A DNA stretch of 64,000 bases from Afipia clevelandensis ATCC 49720 (GCF_000336555.1 NZ_KB375281.1:1220713-1284712); one strand, 5' to 3'; positions 8,793 through 17,636 are shown, counted from the first letter of the stretch. Program-made: numbers and translations. The notes: generated by a model not told the origin, from the letters alone.

Positions 8793-9877
8793 AACCCGCA
8801 ACGCCCCTTCTTCTGTACATTGACGACGATGCCGATCTTGCGCGGCTGGTCGAGCGCGGATTGAAGCGGCAGGGATTCGCCGTGGAACATGCGCCCGACG
8901 GGGCGAGTGGTCTGGCGCGTATCAAGCAGGGTGGCGTCGATGTCGTGGCGCTCGACCAGCATATGCCCGGTCTCGATGGATTGGAAACGCTCGCCGAGAT
9001 CCAGAAAATTCCGGATGCGCCGCCGGTGATTTTCGTCACCGCCTCGCAGGATAGCAAGATTGCCGTCACCGCACTGAAGGCGGGCTCCGCGGATTATCTG
9101 GTCAAGGATACGCAGGGTGAATTTCTGGCCCTGCTCGACGTCGCCGCCAAGGGCGCGATCGAGCAGGCGCTGGTGCGCAAGGCCCGCGACGACGCCGAGG
9201 CGGAAGTCCACGCATCCCGCGACCGCTACGCCGCGCTGGCTGCGGAACGCGAGGTCCTGCTGCGCGAGGTCAATCACCGCGTCGGCAACAGCTTGCAGAT
9301 CATCGCATCGCTGCTGCATCTGCAGGCGAGTTCGAGCACGGACGAAGATGTGAAAGCAGCGCTCACCAACGCCATGGGCCGGGTCGCGGCTGTCGCGCAG
9401 GTGCATCGCCGGCTCTATACATCGCAGGACCTCAAGACGGTCATGCTCAATCAGTATCTCGAAGCGCTGCTGGAAGATCTGCGCCGCTCCGCGGAAGGCA
9501 ACCGGATGTCGCGCCTGACGCTGACCGCGGAACCCGTTGAAATTGATCCGGATCGCGCGGTCGCGATCGGCATCATCGTCAACGAGCTGGTGATGAATGC
9601 CGTCAAGTACGCCTATCCGGATGGCGCCGGCCCGATTCATGTCGATCTGCGGTCATGCGCAGACGGTCTTGAACTGTCGATTTCCGACGACGGCGTCGGC
9701 TTGCAGGTCAAGCAAAACCCGCAATCCACCGGCATGGGCCAGCGCATCGTGAGCGCGATGGCGACCAAGCTGGAAACCAAAGCCGAGCGCGATCCATCGC
9801 ATAGCGGCACGCGCGTTGTCCTGCGGCTGAAACAGGCGATCGGAACTTCGGCAAGGCAACCCGCCGGAGCCGCTTGA
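8789..9877 (+). CDS. Receiver-HisKA_2 hybrid histidine kinase
   Basis: 362 residues. The N-terminal receiver has acidic residues DDD at 12-14, Asp near 56 in VVALDQHMPGLDG, and a VTASQD and YLVKD core. A coiled coil (about 125-158) leads to a HisKA_2 dimerisation domain with REVNHRVGNSLQI, whose histidine is near 163. A short HATPase domain follows with NELVMNAVKYAYP and SDDGVGL. The domain order (receiver first, then kinase) lets an upstream phosphorylation event control a second kinase. HisKA_2 and HWE kinases often feed the PhyR-NepR-EcfG stress cascade. The target regulator is not in the window. Confidence 0.9.
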   Translation: MKPATPLLLYIDDDADLARLVERGLKRQGFAVEHAPDGASGLARIKQGGVDVVALDQHMPGLDGLETLAEIQKIPDAPPVIFVTASQDSKIAVTALKAGSADYLVKDTQGEFLALLDVAAKGAIEQALVRKARDDAEAEVHASRDRYAALAAEREVLLREVNHRVGNSLQIIASLLHLQASSSTDEDVKAALTNAMGRVAAVAQVHRRLYTSQDLKTVMLNQYLEALLEDLRRSAEGNRMSRLTLTAEPVEIDPDRAVAIGIIVNELVMNAVKYAYPDGAGPIHVDLRSCADGLELSISDDGVGLQVKQNPQSTGMGQRIVSAMATKLETKAERDPSHSGTRVVLRLKQAIGTSARQPAGAA

Positions 9878-9914
9878 CGGTCGCGGAAGCCATCGCGGTT
9901 TGCTATGATTGCGC

Positions 9915-10589
9915 ATGAGTTCGCGCGACGCCGCATCGTCCGAGATCACCCCCAGTGTCCTGCTGCGTGCCTATGCCTGCGGCATTTTTCCGATGTCGGA
10001 GAGCGCGGACGATCCGACCATCTTCTGGGTCGAGCCTGAGCAGCGCGGCATCATTCCTCTGGACGGGTTTCGCGTCTCATCGCGCCTTGCACGAACTGTC
10101 CGCGCCGACAGTTTCCGGGTGACCGTCAATTCGGCCTTCAAGCAAACTCTTGCCGGCTGTGCCGCGCCACAGCCCGGCCGCGACGAAACATGGATCAACG
10201 GCCGTATCCGCGACCTCTACACGGCCCTGCACCAGATCGGTCATTGCCACAGCGTCGAGGCGTGGCACGGCGATCAACTCGTCGGTGGGCTCTATGGCGT
10301 AAGTCTTGGCCGCGCCTTTTTCGGCGAGAGCATGTTTCACACCGAGCGCGACGCCTCGAAAGTCGCCCTCGTTCATCTCGTGGCGCGCCTGATCGCGGGC
10401 CGCTTTGTGCTGCTGGATACGCAGTTTGTGACCGACCATCTGCGCACCTTCGGCGCGGTTGAGGTCTCGCGGCGGCGTTATCGGACCATGCTGGATGAGG
10501 CGGTGACCGGAGACGGCGACTTCTTCGCCCTCCCGGCGGAAAGGCCGGTATCCGGCGCGGAGGCACTGGCCTGCCTGAAGCAGGCCTAG
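9915..10589 (+). CDS. aat: Leucyl/phenylalanyl-tRNA-protein transferase
   Basis: 224 residues. It transfers Leu or Phe from aminoacyl-tRNA to proteins with N-terminal Arg or Lys, marking them for ClpAP (N-end rule). Family motifs are YACGIFPM near the N-terminus, [36 protein letters not shown], and [18 protein letters not shown] in the catalytic core. The ATG at 9915 gives the usual N-terminus; a TTG six bases upstream is in frame but less likely. It converges on the DUF2155 gene with only 12 nt between stops. Confidence 0.95.
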   Translation: MSSRDAASSEITPSVLLRAYACGIFPMSESADDPTIFWVEPEQRGIIPLDGFRVSSRLARTVRADSFRVTVNSAFKQTLAGCAAPQPGRDETWINGRIRDLYTALHQIGHCHSVEAWHGDQLVGGLYGVSLGRAFFGESMFHTERDASKVALVHLVARLIAGRFVLLDTQFVTDHLRTFGAVEVSRRRYRTMLDEAVTGDGDFFALPAERPVSGAEALACLKQA

Positions 10590-10601
10590 CTATCAGGTCA
10601 G

Positions 10602-11474
10602 CTAGCGCTGGAAAGGCGGAAACGGATTCGGCGGCGGCAAGGGCCGCTGTGCCGGCGGCCGCGCCGGACGCTTTGGCTGTTGTGGCGGCGGAGGCGGAGG
10701 CGGCGCTGCTTTCGGCTTTTCCTGTTGTGCAACGGTCGAAGACGGTCCCTTGCAGTCGGTCAGCCAGATGTCATAGATCGGATGCTCGACGCCGTGCAGG
10801 CCGGGGCTGGCTGCGAACATCCAGCCGGAGAAAATCCGTTTCACTTCACCCTGCAAGGTGATCTCGTCGACCTCGACGAACGCATCGGTGTTGGCAGCTT
10901 CAGTCGTCGGCCGGGTGTAACATGCCTGCGGCTTGATCCGCAGCGCGCCGAACTGAACGGTCTCACCCATTTCGGCATCGAACTTGATGATACGTCCGGT
11001 GATCTTGTCGAGACCTGCGAAAACCGCCTGCTTGTTGACGATCTTCTGTGACGGCGGCTCGGTCACCACCTCGTCGCCGGGCTGCAGGGTCGCCGGCGAC
11101 GGAGGCGCCCCGCGCGGCTGCTTCTGACCGGGCGGCAAGCCGGGAAGCGGATTTGCGGTGGCGGCATTCGGCGCAGGCTGCGCCGATCCAGGCGGAGGCG
11201 GCAGCGGCTGGCTCTGGACATTGCCGGGCGGCGGCGCTCCCTGCCCCGGCGGCAACTGGCGGTTTGGCGTCGGAAGGATACGACCCTGCGGCGGCAGGTC
11301 CGGCACTTCTTCTTCCTCCGGCTCCTGCATCGGCTCGCCGCGCTGGATATTCGCAGGCGGACGCGGCCGGTCGGAGAAGATGTTGCCGATCTGCGCATTC
11401 ACCGGAGTCGCAAGCGCGATCAGCGATGTCGCGATCAGGGCTGCACAAAAACTGGCGGCGGCGATCCGGAGCAT
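10602..11474 (-). CDS. Secreted DUF2155-domain protein
   Basis: About 290 residues from ATG 11474, which starts a clear signal peptide ending in VNAQ. A long Pro/Gln-rich linker (about 30-150) precedes the DUF2155 core. That core has KITGRIIKFDAEMGETVQFGAL, a conserved Cys-Tyr pair (ACYTRP), the FSGWMFAASPGL motif and a WLTDC end. The C-terminal 40 residues are again Pro-rich. The family is restricted to Alphaproteobacteria and has no settled function. An ATG at 11567 would add 31 residues ahead of the signal peptide. It neighbours an NDUFA12 gene, an arrangement common in this order. Confidence 0.85.
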   Translation of the reverse strand: MLRIAAASFCAALIATSLIALATPVNAQIGNIFSDRPRPPANIQRGEPMQEPEEEEVPDLPPQGRILPTPNRQLPPGQGAPPPGNVQSQPLPPPPGSAQPAPNAATANPLPGLPPGQKQPRGAPPSPATLQPGDEVVTEPPSQKIVNKQAVFAGLDKITGRIIKFDAEMGETVQFGALRIKPQACYTRPTTEAANTDAFVEVDEITLQGEVKRIFSGWMFAASPGLHGVEHPIYDIWLTDCKGPSSTVAQQEKPKAAPPPPPPPQQPKRPARPPAQRPLPPPNPFPPFQR

Positions 11475-11710
11475 CGGTTGCGGCGTCACGGGAGCACGAT
11501 GCGATGACGTGCGAAGCAGCTTCCGGACACCCTCGTGCTCCACACCTGTCGGAACGATCACGTTCATGATCTCAAAATGATCCGGCCTTACCTGCGATTC
11601 AACCGAATCGGCTGCGCGTTATTTTACAGACAATGAGCGTCGCGCATCTGTGGGTTAACACGCCGAATACGGCGGGGAAAGGGCGCGCCCTTGCCGTCGC
11701 CGTGGCGCGA

Positions 11711-12121
11711 TTACTGTCCGGGAGTCCAGGCCTGATAGTCGCCGGTCGCCTTGGGACGCCGACCGCTGGCAAGCGTCGAGCCTGACGGGCGATAGGCTGC
11801 GGGCGTGCCGGTCATGTTCGGACGGTGCGGCTTTTCCCACTCGCGCGGCTTGTAGTCGATCTCGGTCGGCGGCGTATCGACCGTGTGATGCAGCCAGCCG
11901 TGCCAGGCGGGCGGCACCCGCGTCGCTTCCGCATAACCGTTGTAGACAACCCAGCGGCGCTCGAAACCCAGCGTCGGGTCGATCTTGCCGCCGCGTGTCC
12001 GGTAGTAGGTGTTTCCGCTCTCGTCCTGCCCGACCACTTCGCCAAACCGGCGGGTCCAAAGCTGCGTGCCGAACGTCGTTCCGTTCCACCACGTAAAAAA
12101 GCGCAGGAAAAACAGCTTCAT
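11711..12121 (-). CDS. NADH:ubiquinone oxidoreductase accessory subunit, NDUFA12 (B17.2) family
   Basis: 136 residues starting MKLFFLRFFTWWNGTTFGTQLWTRRFGEVVGQDE. The family hallmarks are the GNTYYRTR segment, a RRWVVYNG motif and PPAWHGWLHHTVDTPP. This is the bacterial counterpart of a mitochondrial complex I accessory subunit, found in Alphaproteobacteria and located at the peripheral arm. The reading frame continues upstream of the ATG at 12121, but only this part matches the family. It lies upstream of DUF2155 on the same strand, with a 236-nt gap. Confidence 0.93.
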   Translation of the reverse strand: MKLFFLRFFTWWNGTTFGTQLWTRRFGEVVGQDESGNTYYRTRGGKIDPTLGFERRWVVYNGYAEATRVPPAWHGWLHHTVDTPPTEIDYKPREWEKPHRPNMTGTPAAYRPSGSTLASGRRPKATGDYQAWTPGQ

Positions 12122-12283
12122 GGGCGCGAATCCGAACTTGGGCAAAGGGGCCGCAGGAGGGCTTTTTGATGCCACTGTGCGGCCCGATTGTCCAGCGCCA
12201 ACAGCAACTTGGTGCGATGCATGAACCTCCATGGTGCCTGTGCGTTGATCCCGTCCGCGCACAGTTCCACCGGATTTTCCGCG

Positions 12284-13426
12284 ATGCTTGAGACCGTCAA
12301 ATACAGCTATGCAGACATTCTGCATACAATCCTGCGTTTGCCCGGCTGGCTGGCGACATTGGCGCTCGTCGCCGGTGGCATTGTTGTCGCGCTGATCGCC
12401 AATGCGCTGATCGTGCATACGATGCGCAGCACGCTCGGTGTTCGCCATCCCAAGACCCGCTCGCTGCTGACTCGCAGCAAGGGTCCGCTCCGGCTGGCCC
12501 TGATCGTGCTGATGCTTAAATTCGTCATCGGCGTCGCGCCGATTGACGAAGCGGCCGCAGCCGTATTCGACAACATCCTCAACGTGGCGTTCATTGCGTT
12601 GCTCGGCTGGACCGCGCTCATCGCCGTTCAGATCGGATCGCAGATCTATCTGCGGCGCTTCAGTCTCGACGCCGAGGACAACCTGCTGGCGCGCAAGCAT
12701 GTGACCCAGGTGGGTATTCTCAAGCGCGCGGCCGATACGCTGATCGTGATCATGACGGTCGCCACCGCGCTGATGAGCTTCGAGCAGGTCCGGCAATATG
12801 GCGTCAGCCTGTTCGCGTCGGCCGGCGTCGCCGGTCTGGCTATCGGTCTGGCCGCGCGCCCCCTGCTTTCAAATCTGATCGCCGGCGTGCAGATCGCCGT
12901 CGCGCAGCCGATCCGGCTCGATGATGTGGTTTTTCTGGAAGGTGAGTACGGCACCATCGAGGAAATCACGACCACCTATGTCGTCATCAAGTTGTGGGAC
13001 TGGCGGCGCATGGTGGTTCCTCTGAGTTACTTCATCGAGAAGCCATTCCAAAACTGGACGCGGGAAACATCAGCGCTGATCGGCTCGGTGTTTCTCTATG
13101 TCGATTACACCGTGCCGGTGGAAAAGCTGCGCGAGAAGCTGATGGAGATCGCGCGTGCCTCGCCGCTCTGGGACGGCCGCGTGGTTGTGCTTCAGGTCAG
13201 CGATGCCAAGGACCGCACCGTTGAACTGCGCGCGCTCCTCAGCGCACGAAGCGCTCCGGCCGCCTGGGATCTGCGCTGCGAGGTGCGCGAGAAGCTGATC
13301 GCGCATCTGCAGGAGGAATATCCGGATGCGCTGCCGCGTACCCGGCAGGAAGTCGTCGCATTCGGACAGCATCGTCACGGCGACACGCCATCCATGGTCC
13401 CCGATCACCATTCCGTGTCGCGATGA
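12284..13426 (+). CDS. Small-conductance mechanosensitive channel family protein (MscS)
   Basis: 380 residues with about four predicted transmembrane segments. The pore-lining helix is rich in Gly and Ala (FASAGVAGLAIGLAARPLLSNLIAGVQIA), which is the MscS signature. It is followed by a beta domain (DDVVFLEGEYGTIEEITTTYVVIKLWDWRRMVVPLSYF). It probably opens under membrane tension to release osmolytes. ATG 12284 is preferred because it begins just ahead of the first hydrophobic stretch; upstream in-frame starts would add up to 32 residues. It is divergent from the NDUFA12 gene. Confidence 0.9.
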   Translation: MLETVKYSYADILHTILRLPGWLATLALVAGGIVVALIANALIVHTMRSTLGVRHPKTRSLLTRSKGPLRLALIVLMLKFVIGVAPIDEAAAAVFDNILNVAFIALLGWTALIAVQIGSQIYLRRFSLDAEDNLLARKHVTQVGILKRAADTLIVIMTVATALMSFEQVRQYGVSLFASAGVAGLAIGLAARPLLSNLIAGVQIAVAQPIRLDDVVFLEGEYGTIEEITTTYVVIKLWDWRRMVVPLSYFIEKPFQNWTRETSALIGSVFLYVDYTVPVEKLREKLMEIARASPLWDGRVVVLQVSDAKDRTVELRALLSARSAPAAWDLRCEVREKLIAHLQEEYPDALPRTRQEVVAFGQHRHGDTPSMVPDHHSVSR

Positions 13427-13503
13427 CACTGTTTGGACGCAATCCATTCATGCTGCATTGGGTTAGCTTGTGCGAGCCTCCAATGTGAAACTTTGGAAAG
13501 CAC

Positions 13504-13528
13504 GGAACATCCCGTTTTTTCTTCCGTT
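13504..13528 (+). promoter_or_regulatory. Candidate EcfG promoter of the first BA14K gene
   Basis: GGAAC at 13504-13508 and CGTT at 13525-13528 are separated by 16 nt, an exact fit to the EcfG consensus. The ATG of the BA14K gene lies 31 nt further on. Confidence 0.65.
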
Positions 13529-13559
13529 GTTTGATGAAGTCCATCCGGAGTTCAGACAC

Positions 13560-14177
13560 ATGATCAATCTCAAGGTTCTTGGCGCGGCTGCCCTTCTCGC
13601 AGTTGTTCCTGCGCTCGCTTCATCGGTCGCAGATGCCCGTCCCGGCGGGGGCTTCTCGCGCGGCGGCGGTGGCGGAGGTGCAGCTTTCCGCGGTGGCGGT
13701 GGCGGAGGATTCCGTGGCGGAGGCTTTGCTGCACGCCCGAGCTTTGGCGGCGGCCATCGCATGGGCGGTTTTGCCGGACGCGCGGCTATTGGCGGCGCTG
13801 CAGCGGGTGCCCTTGCGTCACGCCCCGCTTTCGCCGGGCGTCCTGTCGCGCAACTCGGTGGGGGCCGTCCGGTCGCCCAGCTCAATCGCGGGTGGAATGG
13901 CCACCGGCATTGGCGTGGCCGCCACTGGCGCGGGCCCGGCTATGGTTTCGGAGCGGGCCTTGCGCTCGGCGCGCTCGGTTCGTCCTACTACTATAGCGAT
14001 CCGTACTACTACGACACCTATGCCTACTCGCCTGACGCCTATGTTTACGGGGATGACTATGCTGCCGCTCCTGTTTCCGACAGCGACGTGGCCTATTGCT
14101 CTCAGCGCTACAAGTCTTACGACCCCGCGTCAGGCACCTATCTGGGTTATGACGGCCAGCGCCATCCCTGCCCGTGA
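13560..14177 (+). CDS. BA14K-family secreted protein, Gly-rich
   Basis: 205 residues. A signal peptide (about 1-24, ending in VADA) is followed by a very Gly/Arg/Phe-rich segment (RGGGGGG repeats), a stretch rich in Trp/His/Arg, and a Tyr/Asp-rich segment. It ends in the BA14K module YCSQRYKSYDPASGTYLGYDG-RHPCP, which has a conserved Cys pair. BA14K was described as a lectin-like immunoreactive Brucella protein; members are cell-surface or periplasmic. A paralogue starts 162 nt downstream. The upstream EcfG-type promoter suggests induction by general stress. Confidence 0.85.
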   Translation: MINLKVLGAAALLAVVPALASSVADARPGGGFSRGGGGGGAAFRGGGGGGFRGGGFAARPSFGGGHRMGGFAGRAAIGGAAAGALASRPAFAGRPVAQLGGGRPVAQLNRGWNGHRHWRGRHWRGPGYGFGAGLALGALGSSYYYSDPYYYDTYAYSPDAYVYGDDYAAAPVSDSDVAYCSQRYKSYDPASGTYLGYDGQRHPCP

Positions 14178-14200
14178 TCCGCTGCGGGCAATCTGACACC

Positions 14201-14237
14201 TTCCGGGGCGTGTTCCGGGTGTGGAACCGCCCCGGAA
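14201..14237 (+). terminator. Long hairpin after the first BA14K gene
   Basis: TTCCGGGGCG-T-GTTCC and GGAAC-CGCCCCGGAA pair over 15 bp with one bulge around a GGGTGT loop, 24 nt after the stop. No T-run follows, so it may stabilise the mRNA end rather than terminate by itself. Confidence 0.5.
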
Positions 14238-14339
14238 ACGCCTGAATCCACACGAACATTATCGTTCTCTGGACGGCCATCGCGCATTCCGCGCGGCGGC
14301 TGATGCAGAAGTATTGATGCGGGCTTCAATGAGGAAATC

Positions 14340-14768
14340 ATGATCACCTTGAAGAATGGATTTGCGGCCGCGGCAATTGCACTGGCGCTTCCGATGGCGA
14401 TGGTCTCGTCAAGTCAAGCCGCTCCGCTGGCGAGCCAGGCTGTCGTTGCGGCTCACGCCAGCACGAACAATTCGCTCGTGACCGAGGTGCAATGGCGGCG
14501 GCGCGGATACTATCGTGGCGGTGGCGCTGCGGGTCTCGGCATCGGCCTCGCCGCCGGTGCGCTGATCGGCGGCGCAATCGCTGCGGGCTCGAGCCCCTAC
14601 TACTACGGCCCGGGTTACTACGCTCCTCCACCTCCAGTTTATTATGCCAGACCGGCTCCGGTTTACGGCGGTGACGCCGTTGCGTACTGCATGCAGCGGT
14701 ACCGGTCCTATGATCCGGCGTCGGGCACCTATCTGAATTACGACGGCAACCGCTATCCCTGCCCATAA
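14340..14768 (+). CDS. BA14K-family secreted protein, paralogue of the preceding gene
   Basis: 142 residues. A signal peptide ends near SSSQAA (about residue 28). A short Arg/Gly/Tyr segment follows, then a hydrophobic Gly/Ala helix (GLGIGLAAGALIGGAIAAG) that may be membrane-associated, a Tyr/Pro-rich stretch, and the C-terminal BA14K module AYCMQRYRSYDPASGTYLNYDG-RYPCP. The last 30 residues are almost the same as in the upstream protein, while the middle differs. This indicates duplication with rapid divergence of the linker. I found no EcfG motif before this copy. Confidence 0.85.
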   Translation: MITLKNGFAAAAIALALPMAMVSSSQAAPLASQAVVAAHASTNNSLVTEVQWRRRGYYRGGGAAGLGIGLAAGALIGGAIAAGSSPYYYGPGYYAPPPPVYYARPAPVYGGDAVAYCMQRYRSYDPASGTYLNYDGNRYPCP

Positions 14769-14792
14769 AGCCGGAGAGGTTCAATTTTCGAG

Positions 14793-14824
14793 ACGGCGGT
14801 GCATGCGGATGCGCCGCCGTTTTT
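14793..14824 (+). terminator. Terminator after the BA14K pair
   Basis: A 10-bp stem (ACGGCGGTGC / GCGCCGCCGT, one G-T pair) with an 8-nt loop is followed by TTTTC. The convergent autotransporter gene ends at 14835. Confidence 0.75.
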
Positions 14825-14834
14825 CTTTGGAGCT

Positions 14835-17486
14835 TCAGAACGCGACTTTTACGCCACCTCGGCCTGTGATGGTCTGGCTCTGGTCCGACATCGCGGTGAA
14901 CTCGGTCGCGCCAAAAACGGAGACGCCGGAAGCGTTGCGCCAGTCGAAGCCTGCACCAGCATAGAACCCGACGATACTTCCGCGGCCAGGCGTCGCGAAG
15001 GCAAGGCTTTGTCCGAGCAGAACGGTGTTGACGTTGCTGTCGCTGGCGCGCTGCAAAGCCACCAGGCCGACAGTGCCGCTCACCTGAAGTTGCTCCGAGG
15101 GCGTCGCCTGTGTTGTGTGGGTCAGCTTGAGCTCACCGCGCTCCTCGAAGTTGTGCGAGACGCGCGAGGCGACCGTGAGGTTCGCCGACGAGCCGCTCTC
15201 CTGATATCCGCCGAAACCAGCCGCGAGATAACGCACGCGCGCCGATGGCGTCAGGGTCAGGTTATAACCGAGCGCCCGTTGAAAGCCGTAGGCAACTTCG
15301 GGACTGACGAACCAGCCATCGTATTTGCCGCTGGCGTATTCATAGCCGCCTGGAGCGAGGTTGTTGGTGAGCGTCCGCTTCACATCGTTGCTGCTGTATC
15401 CGCCGAGCAGGGAGAAATCCAAGAACGCACGGCCCATGGCGTAGCGGCCGTAGACACCGCCGAATCCGATGTCGCTCGATGTGCTGCCTGAGTTCAGATC
15501 GATGGACGACTTGATCGCACCGCCACCGATGAACCCGCCGAGACGCAGGCCCGGCTGCACGGTCTTGTCGATACCAAGCACGCCGCCGTAGAAATTATTG
15601 ACCGAGCGAAGCGTCGGCGCACTCGCTTGCTGAATGCGTTGGCCGCCAAAACCCTGCGCCCAGATGCTGGTGCCATCGGCTGCGGTGAAACTCGGATTGC
15701 TCAACAGCACGCGGTCGTTACTAGCATAAGCCAGCGCCGGAATGCCCGAGAAGACATCATTGGCCATATCGCGTGCGACATTGCCGGACGGTGCGAAGCC
15801 CATCACCGCCGATCCGTTGCCATTGATCGGCGCCGGATTGGTCAGACGGCTCGTCACCAACGATGTGATCGTGCGCGTAACATCGACAACATTGCGCTCT
15901 GCATTGGCGAATGATGTCGGATCGAGGAGCGCGACAGTATCCCCCTTGATAACGTAAGGCGCGCCACCGGTGACATTGACGACGGAACCGGTATCCAGAA
16001 GACCGCCGCCGCAAACGCAGCCTCCCCCGAATGTCAGAACCGACGAGATGTCATGACCGCCGAGGATGTTGATTTGCGTGCCGGTACCGGCAAAAAACGA
16101 CGACCCGTTGAGATCGATCATTCCCAAGATTCGTGAGCCCGGCAGAATGTTGAGCGTGGTCGGCGTGGCGATACTGAATTGGGAAAGAGAGATCGCAATG
16201 CCGCCAGACGCATTTCGCCCATCAACCAACCCTGCGTTGGTGACGGTCGCACTGCCAAAACCGTAAGCTTGCGCGGTCACGCCGCCAATGGAACTGCCGG
16301 CGTTGTAGACACTCGCGTTGCCGTCGCCTGCTGCGATGGCCGCGATGCCCGTTGTAACTGTGCCGTAGTTGACAATCGAAGCGTCGCCAGATCCGCCGTT
16401 GTAGCCGCTGATCGTATAGATGCCGCCGGTCGTGCCGTAGTTGGTCGTGCTGGCGTTGCCGGTATCCGAGATGGTCAGGATGCTCGGATTGTTGGCGTTG
16501 TCAGCGATGGTGCCGCGGTTGATCGCTATGGCATCACCCGTTGTGCCTATCGCAAAAGTCAACATCGCAGATTCATATCCCGGACCCAAAAACGATGGAT
16601 AGGGATTTCCTGTTGGGTTGATGAGCGTACCGGTATTGATGCTAACGGCGTTGCCGCCAACAACAGTGTACGTCTGGAGAAAATCGGCGGTCCCCGCGTT
16701 GATGGTCGTCGCGTTTCCGATACCGAAGCTAACAAAGCCGGTCGCCGTTGTTATTCCGCCCGTAATGTTTCCCGTGCTGGTATTGACGCTGAGTGCATCG
16801 CCACCGAGCGCATCGGTGTATGTTTGAATGCCTCCGGCAACGGCGCCCGAATTTATAGTGGATGCGTTTCCGCCAAGGTTAGTGCTCGTGACGATGCCGG
16901 CGGTTGGGCCAAACAAATTCTGAATATTGCCGGAGTTGATCGTCGTCGCATCGCCGCCCAAAGAACTCGTTGAAATATTGTTCAGTATCTGACCCGAGTT
17001 CTGCGTGAGCGCCTTGCCATTCTGGGCATTGTTTGTGATGGCAAAAATCAGAGCACTGTTCGCGATCGTCGAATTGCCATTGCTTGCGGTGGAATCAAGA
17101 GCGAATGCAGATCCGGAGTTGTTGAGGACAGCGTTGCCGTTGCCGCTAACGAACAGGCTGATGCCGCTGTTGCCGGTGCCCGAGTTATTGACAAGGTTAT
17201 TGCCATCAACCGTTGTCGCGGTGATACCGTTGCTGACGCCGGAACTATTGATCGTGAGGTTGAACACGCCCGTTTGATTCAGCATGTACGGCACTGCCGT
17301 TTCAGTACCTGTATTGGTGCAGGTGACGTCGCTTGCCCCGATTGCCCCCACACACCCAAACTGCGCGCGTGCGTTAGTTATCGCAGCGAAACTGACGAAG
17401 GAGAAGATAGCCAGCGCGAACAGGAATCGCGGCGCGCGCGCTTTCCGCACGCAAAAAAACGCCACTTGTGTCCACAACGACGCCAC
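14835..17486 (-). CDS. Autotransporter (type V secretion) outer-membrane protein
   Basis: 883 residues. It starts with an extended, basic signal sequence (MASLWTQVAFFCVRKARAPRF, then a hydrophobic stretch ending NARAQ near 41). The passenger (about 45-560) is rich in Asn, Thr, Gly and Ser. It has irregular repeats of the type GNA-x-x-IN-x-G-T/A at roughly 20-30 residue spacing, typical of a beta-helix. The C-terminal 270 residues form the beta-barrel, beginning around SIWAQGFGG and ending in GVKVAF with the terminal Phe recognised by the Bam complex. It is probably an adhesin or biofilm factor exposed on the cell surface; the substrate is unknown. Base composition looks slightly less GC-rich than its neighbours. 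Confidence 0.88.
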   Translation of the reverse strand: MASLWTQVAFFCVRKARAPRFLFALAIFSFVSFAAITNARAQFGCVGAIGASDVTCTNTGTETAVPYMLNQTGVFNLTINSSGVSNGITATTVDGNNLVNNSGTGNSGISLFVSGNGNAVLNNSGSAFALDSTASNGNSTIANSALIFAITNNAQNGKALTQNSGQILNNISTSSLGGDATTINSGNIQNLFGPTAGIVTSTNLGGNASTINSGAVAGGIQTYTDALGGDALSVNTSTGNITGGITTATGFVSFGIGNATTINAGTADFLQTYTVVGGNAVSINTGTLINPTGNPYPSFLGPGYESAMLTFAIGTTGDAIAINRGTIADNANNPSILTISDTGNASTTNYGTTGGIYTISGYNGGSGDASIVNYGTVTTGIAAIAAGDGNASVYNAGSSIGGVTAQAYGFGSATVTNAGLVDGRNASGGIAISLSQFSIATPTTLNILPGSRILGMIDLNGSSFFAGTGTQINILGGHDISSVLTFGGGCVCGGGLLDTGSVVNVTGGAPYVIKGDTVALLDPTSFANAERNVVDVTRTITSLVTSRLTNPAPINGNGSAVMGFAPSGNVARDMANDVFSGIPALAYASNDRVLLSNPSFTAADGTSIWAQGFGGQRIQQASAPTLRSVNNFYGGVLGIDKTVQPGLRLGGFIGGGAIKSSIDLNSGSTSSDIGFGGVYGRYAMGRAFLDFSLLGGYSSNDVKRTLTNNLAPGGYEYASGKYDGWFVSPEVAYGFQRALGYNLTLTPSARVRYLAAGFGGYQESGSSANLTVASRVSHNFEERGELKLTHTTQATPSEQLQVSGTVGLVALQRASDSNVNTVLLGQSLAFATPGRGSIVGFYAGAGFDWRNASGVSVFGATEFTAMSDQSQTITGRGGVKVAF

Positions 17487-17585
17487 GCCCCGCCCCCGTC
17501 AACCGCAGACGTTGGCTGTCTGTCGGAAACCAGACGGAACCTATCAGGCGGCAGGTTCCACTGCTGTGACATCTGAGATACATCG

Positions 17586-17620
17586 GCGCGGAATGGGCCT
17601 TTGAAAGGCCCATTCTGCGC
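17586..17620. terminator. Strong 16-bp hairpin between the autotransporter and EamA genes
   Basis: GCGCGGAATGGGCCTT and AAGGCCCATTCTGCGC pair over 16 bp with one mismatch and a 3-nt loop. It lies 16 nt after the EamA stop, in that gene's direction. No T-run follows, so it could be a weak terminator or a processed mRNA end. Confidence 0.45.
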
Positions 17621-17636
17621 GGATTGAGAACTCAAT

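Noticed and set aside
13579-14196. Alternative frame across the first BA14K gene
   Set aside because: The same length as the real gene but without a signal peptide or the BA14K module. Glycine-rich coding sequence generates such shadow frames.
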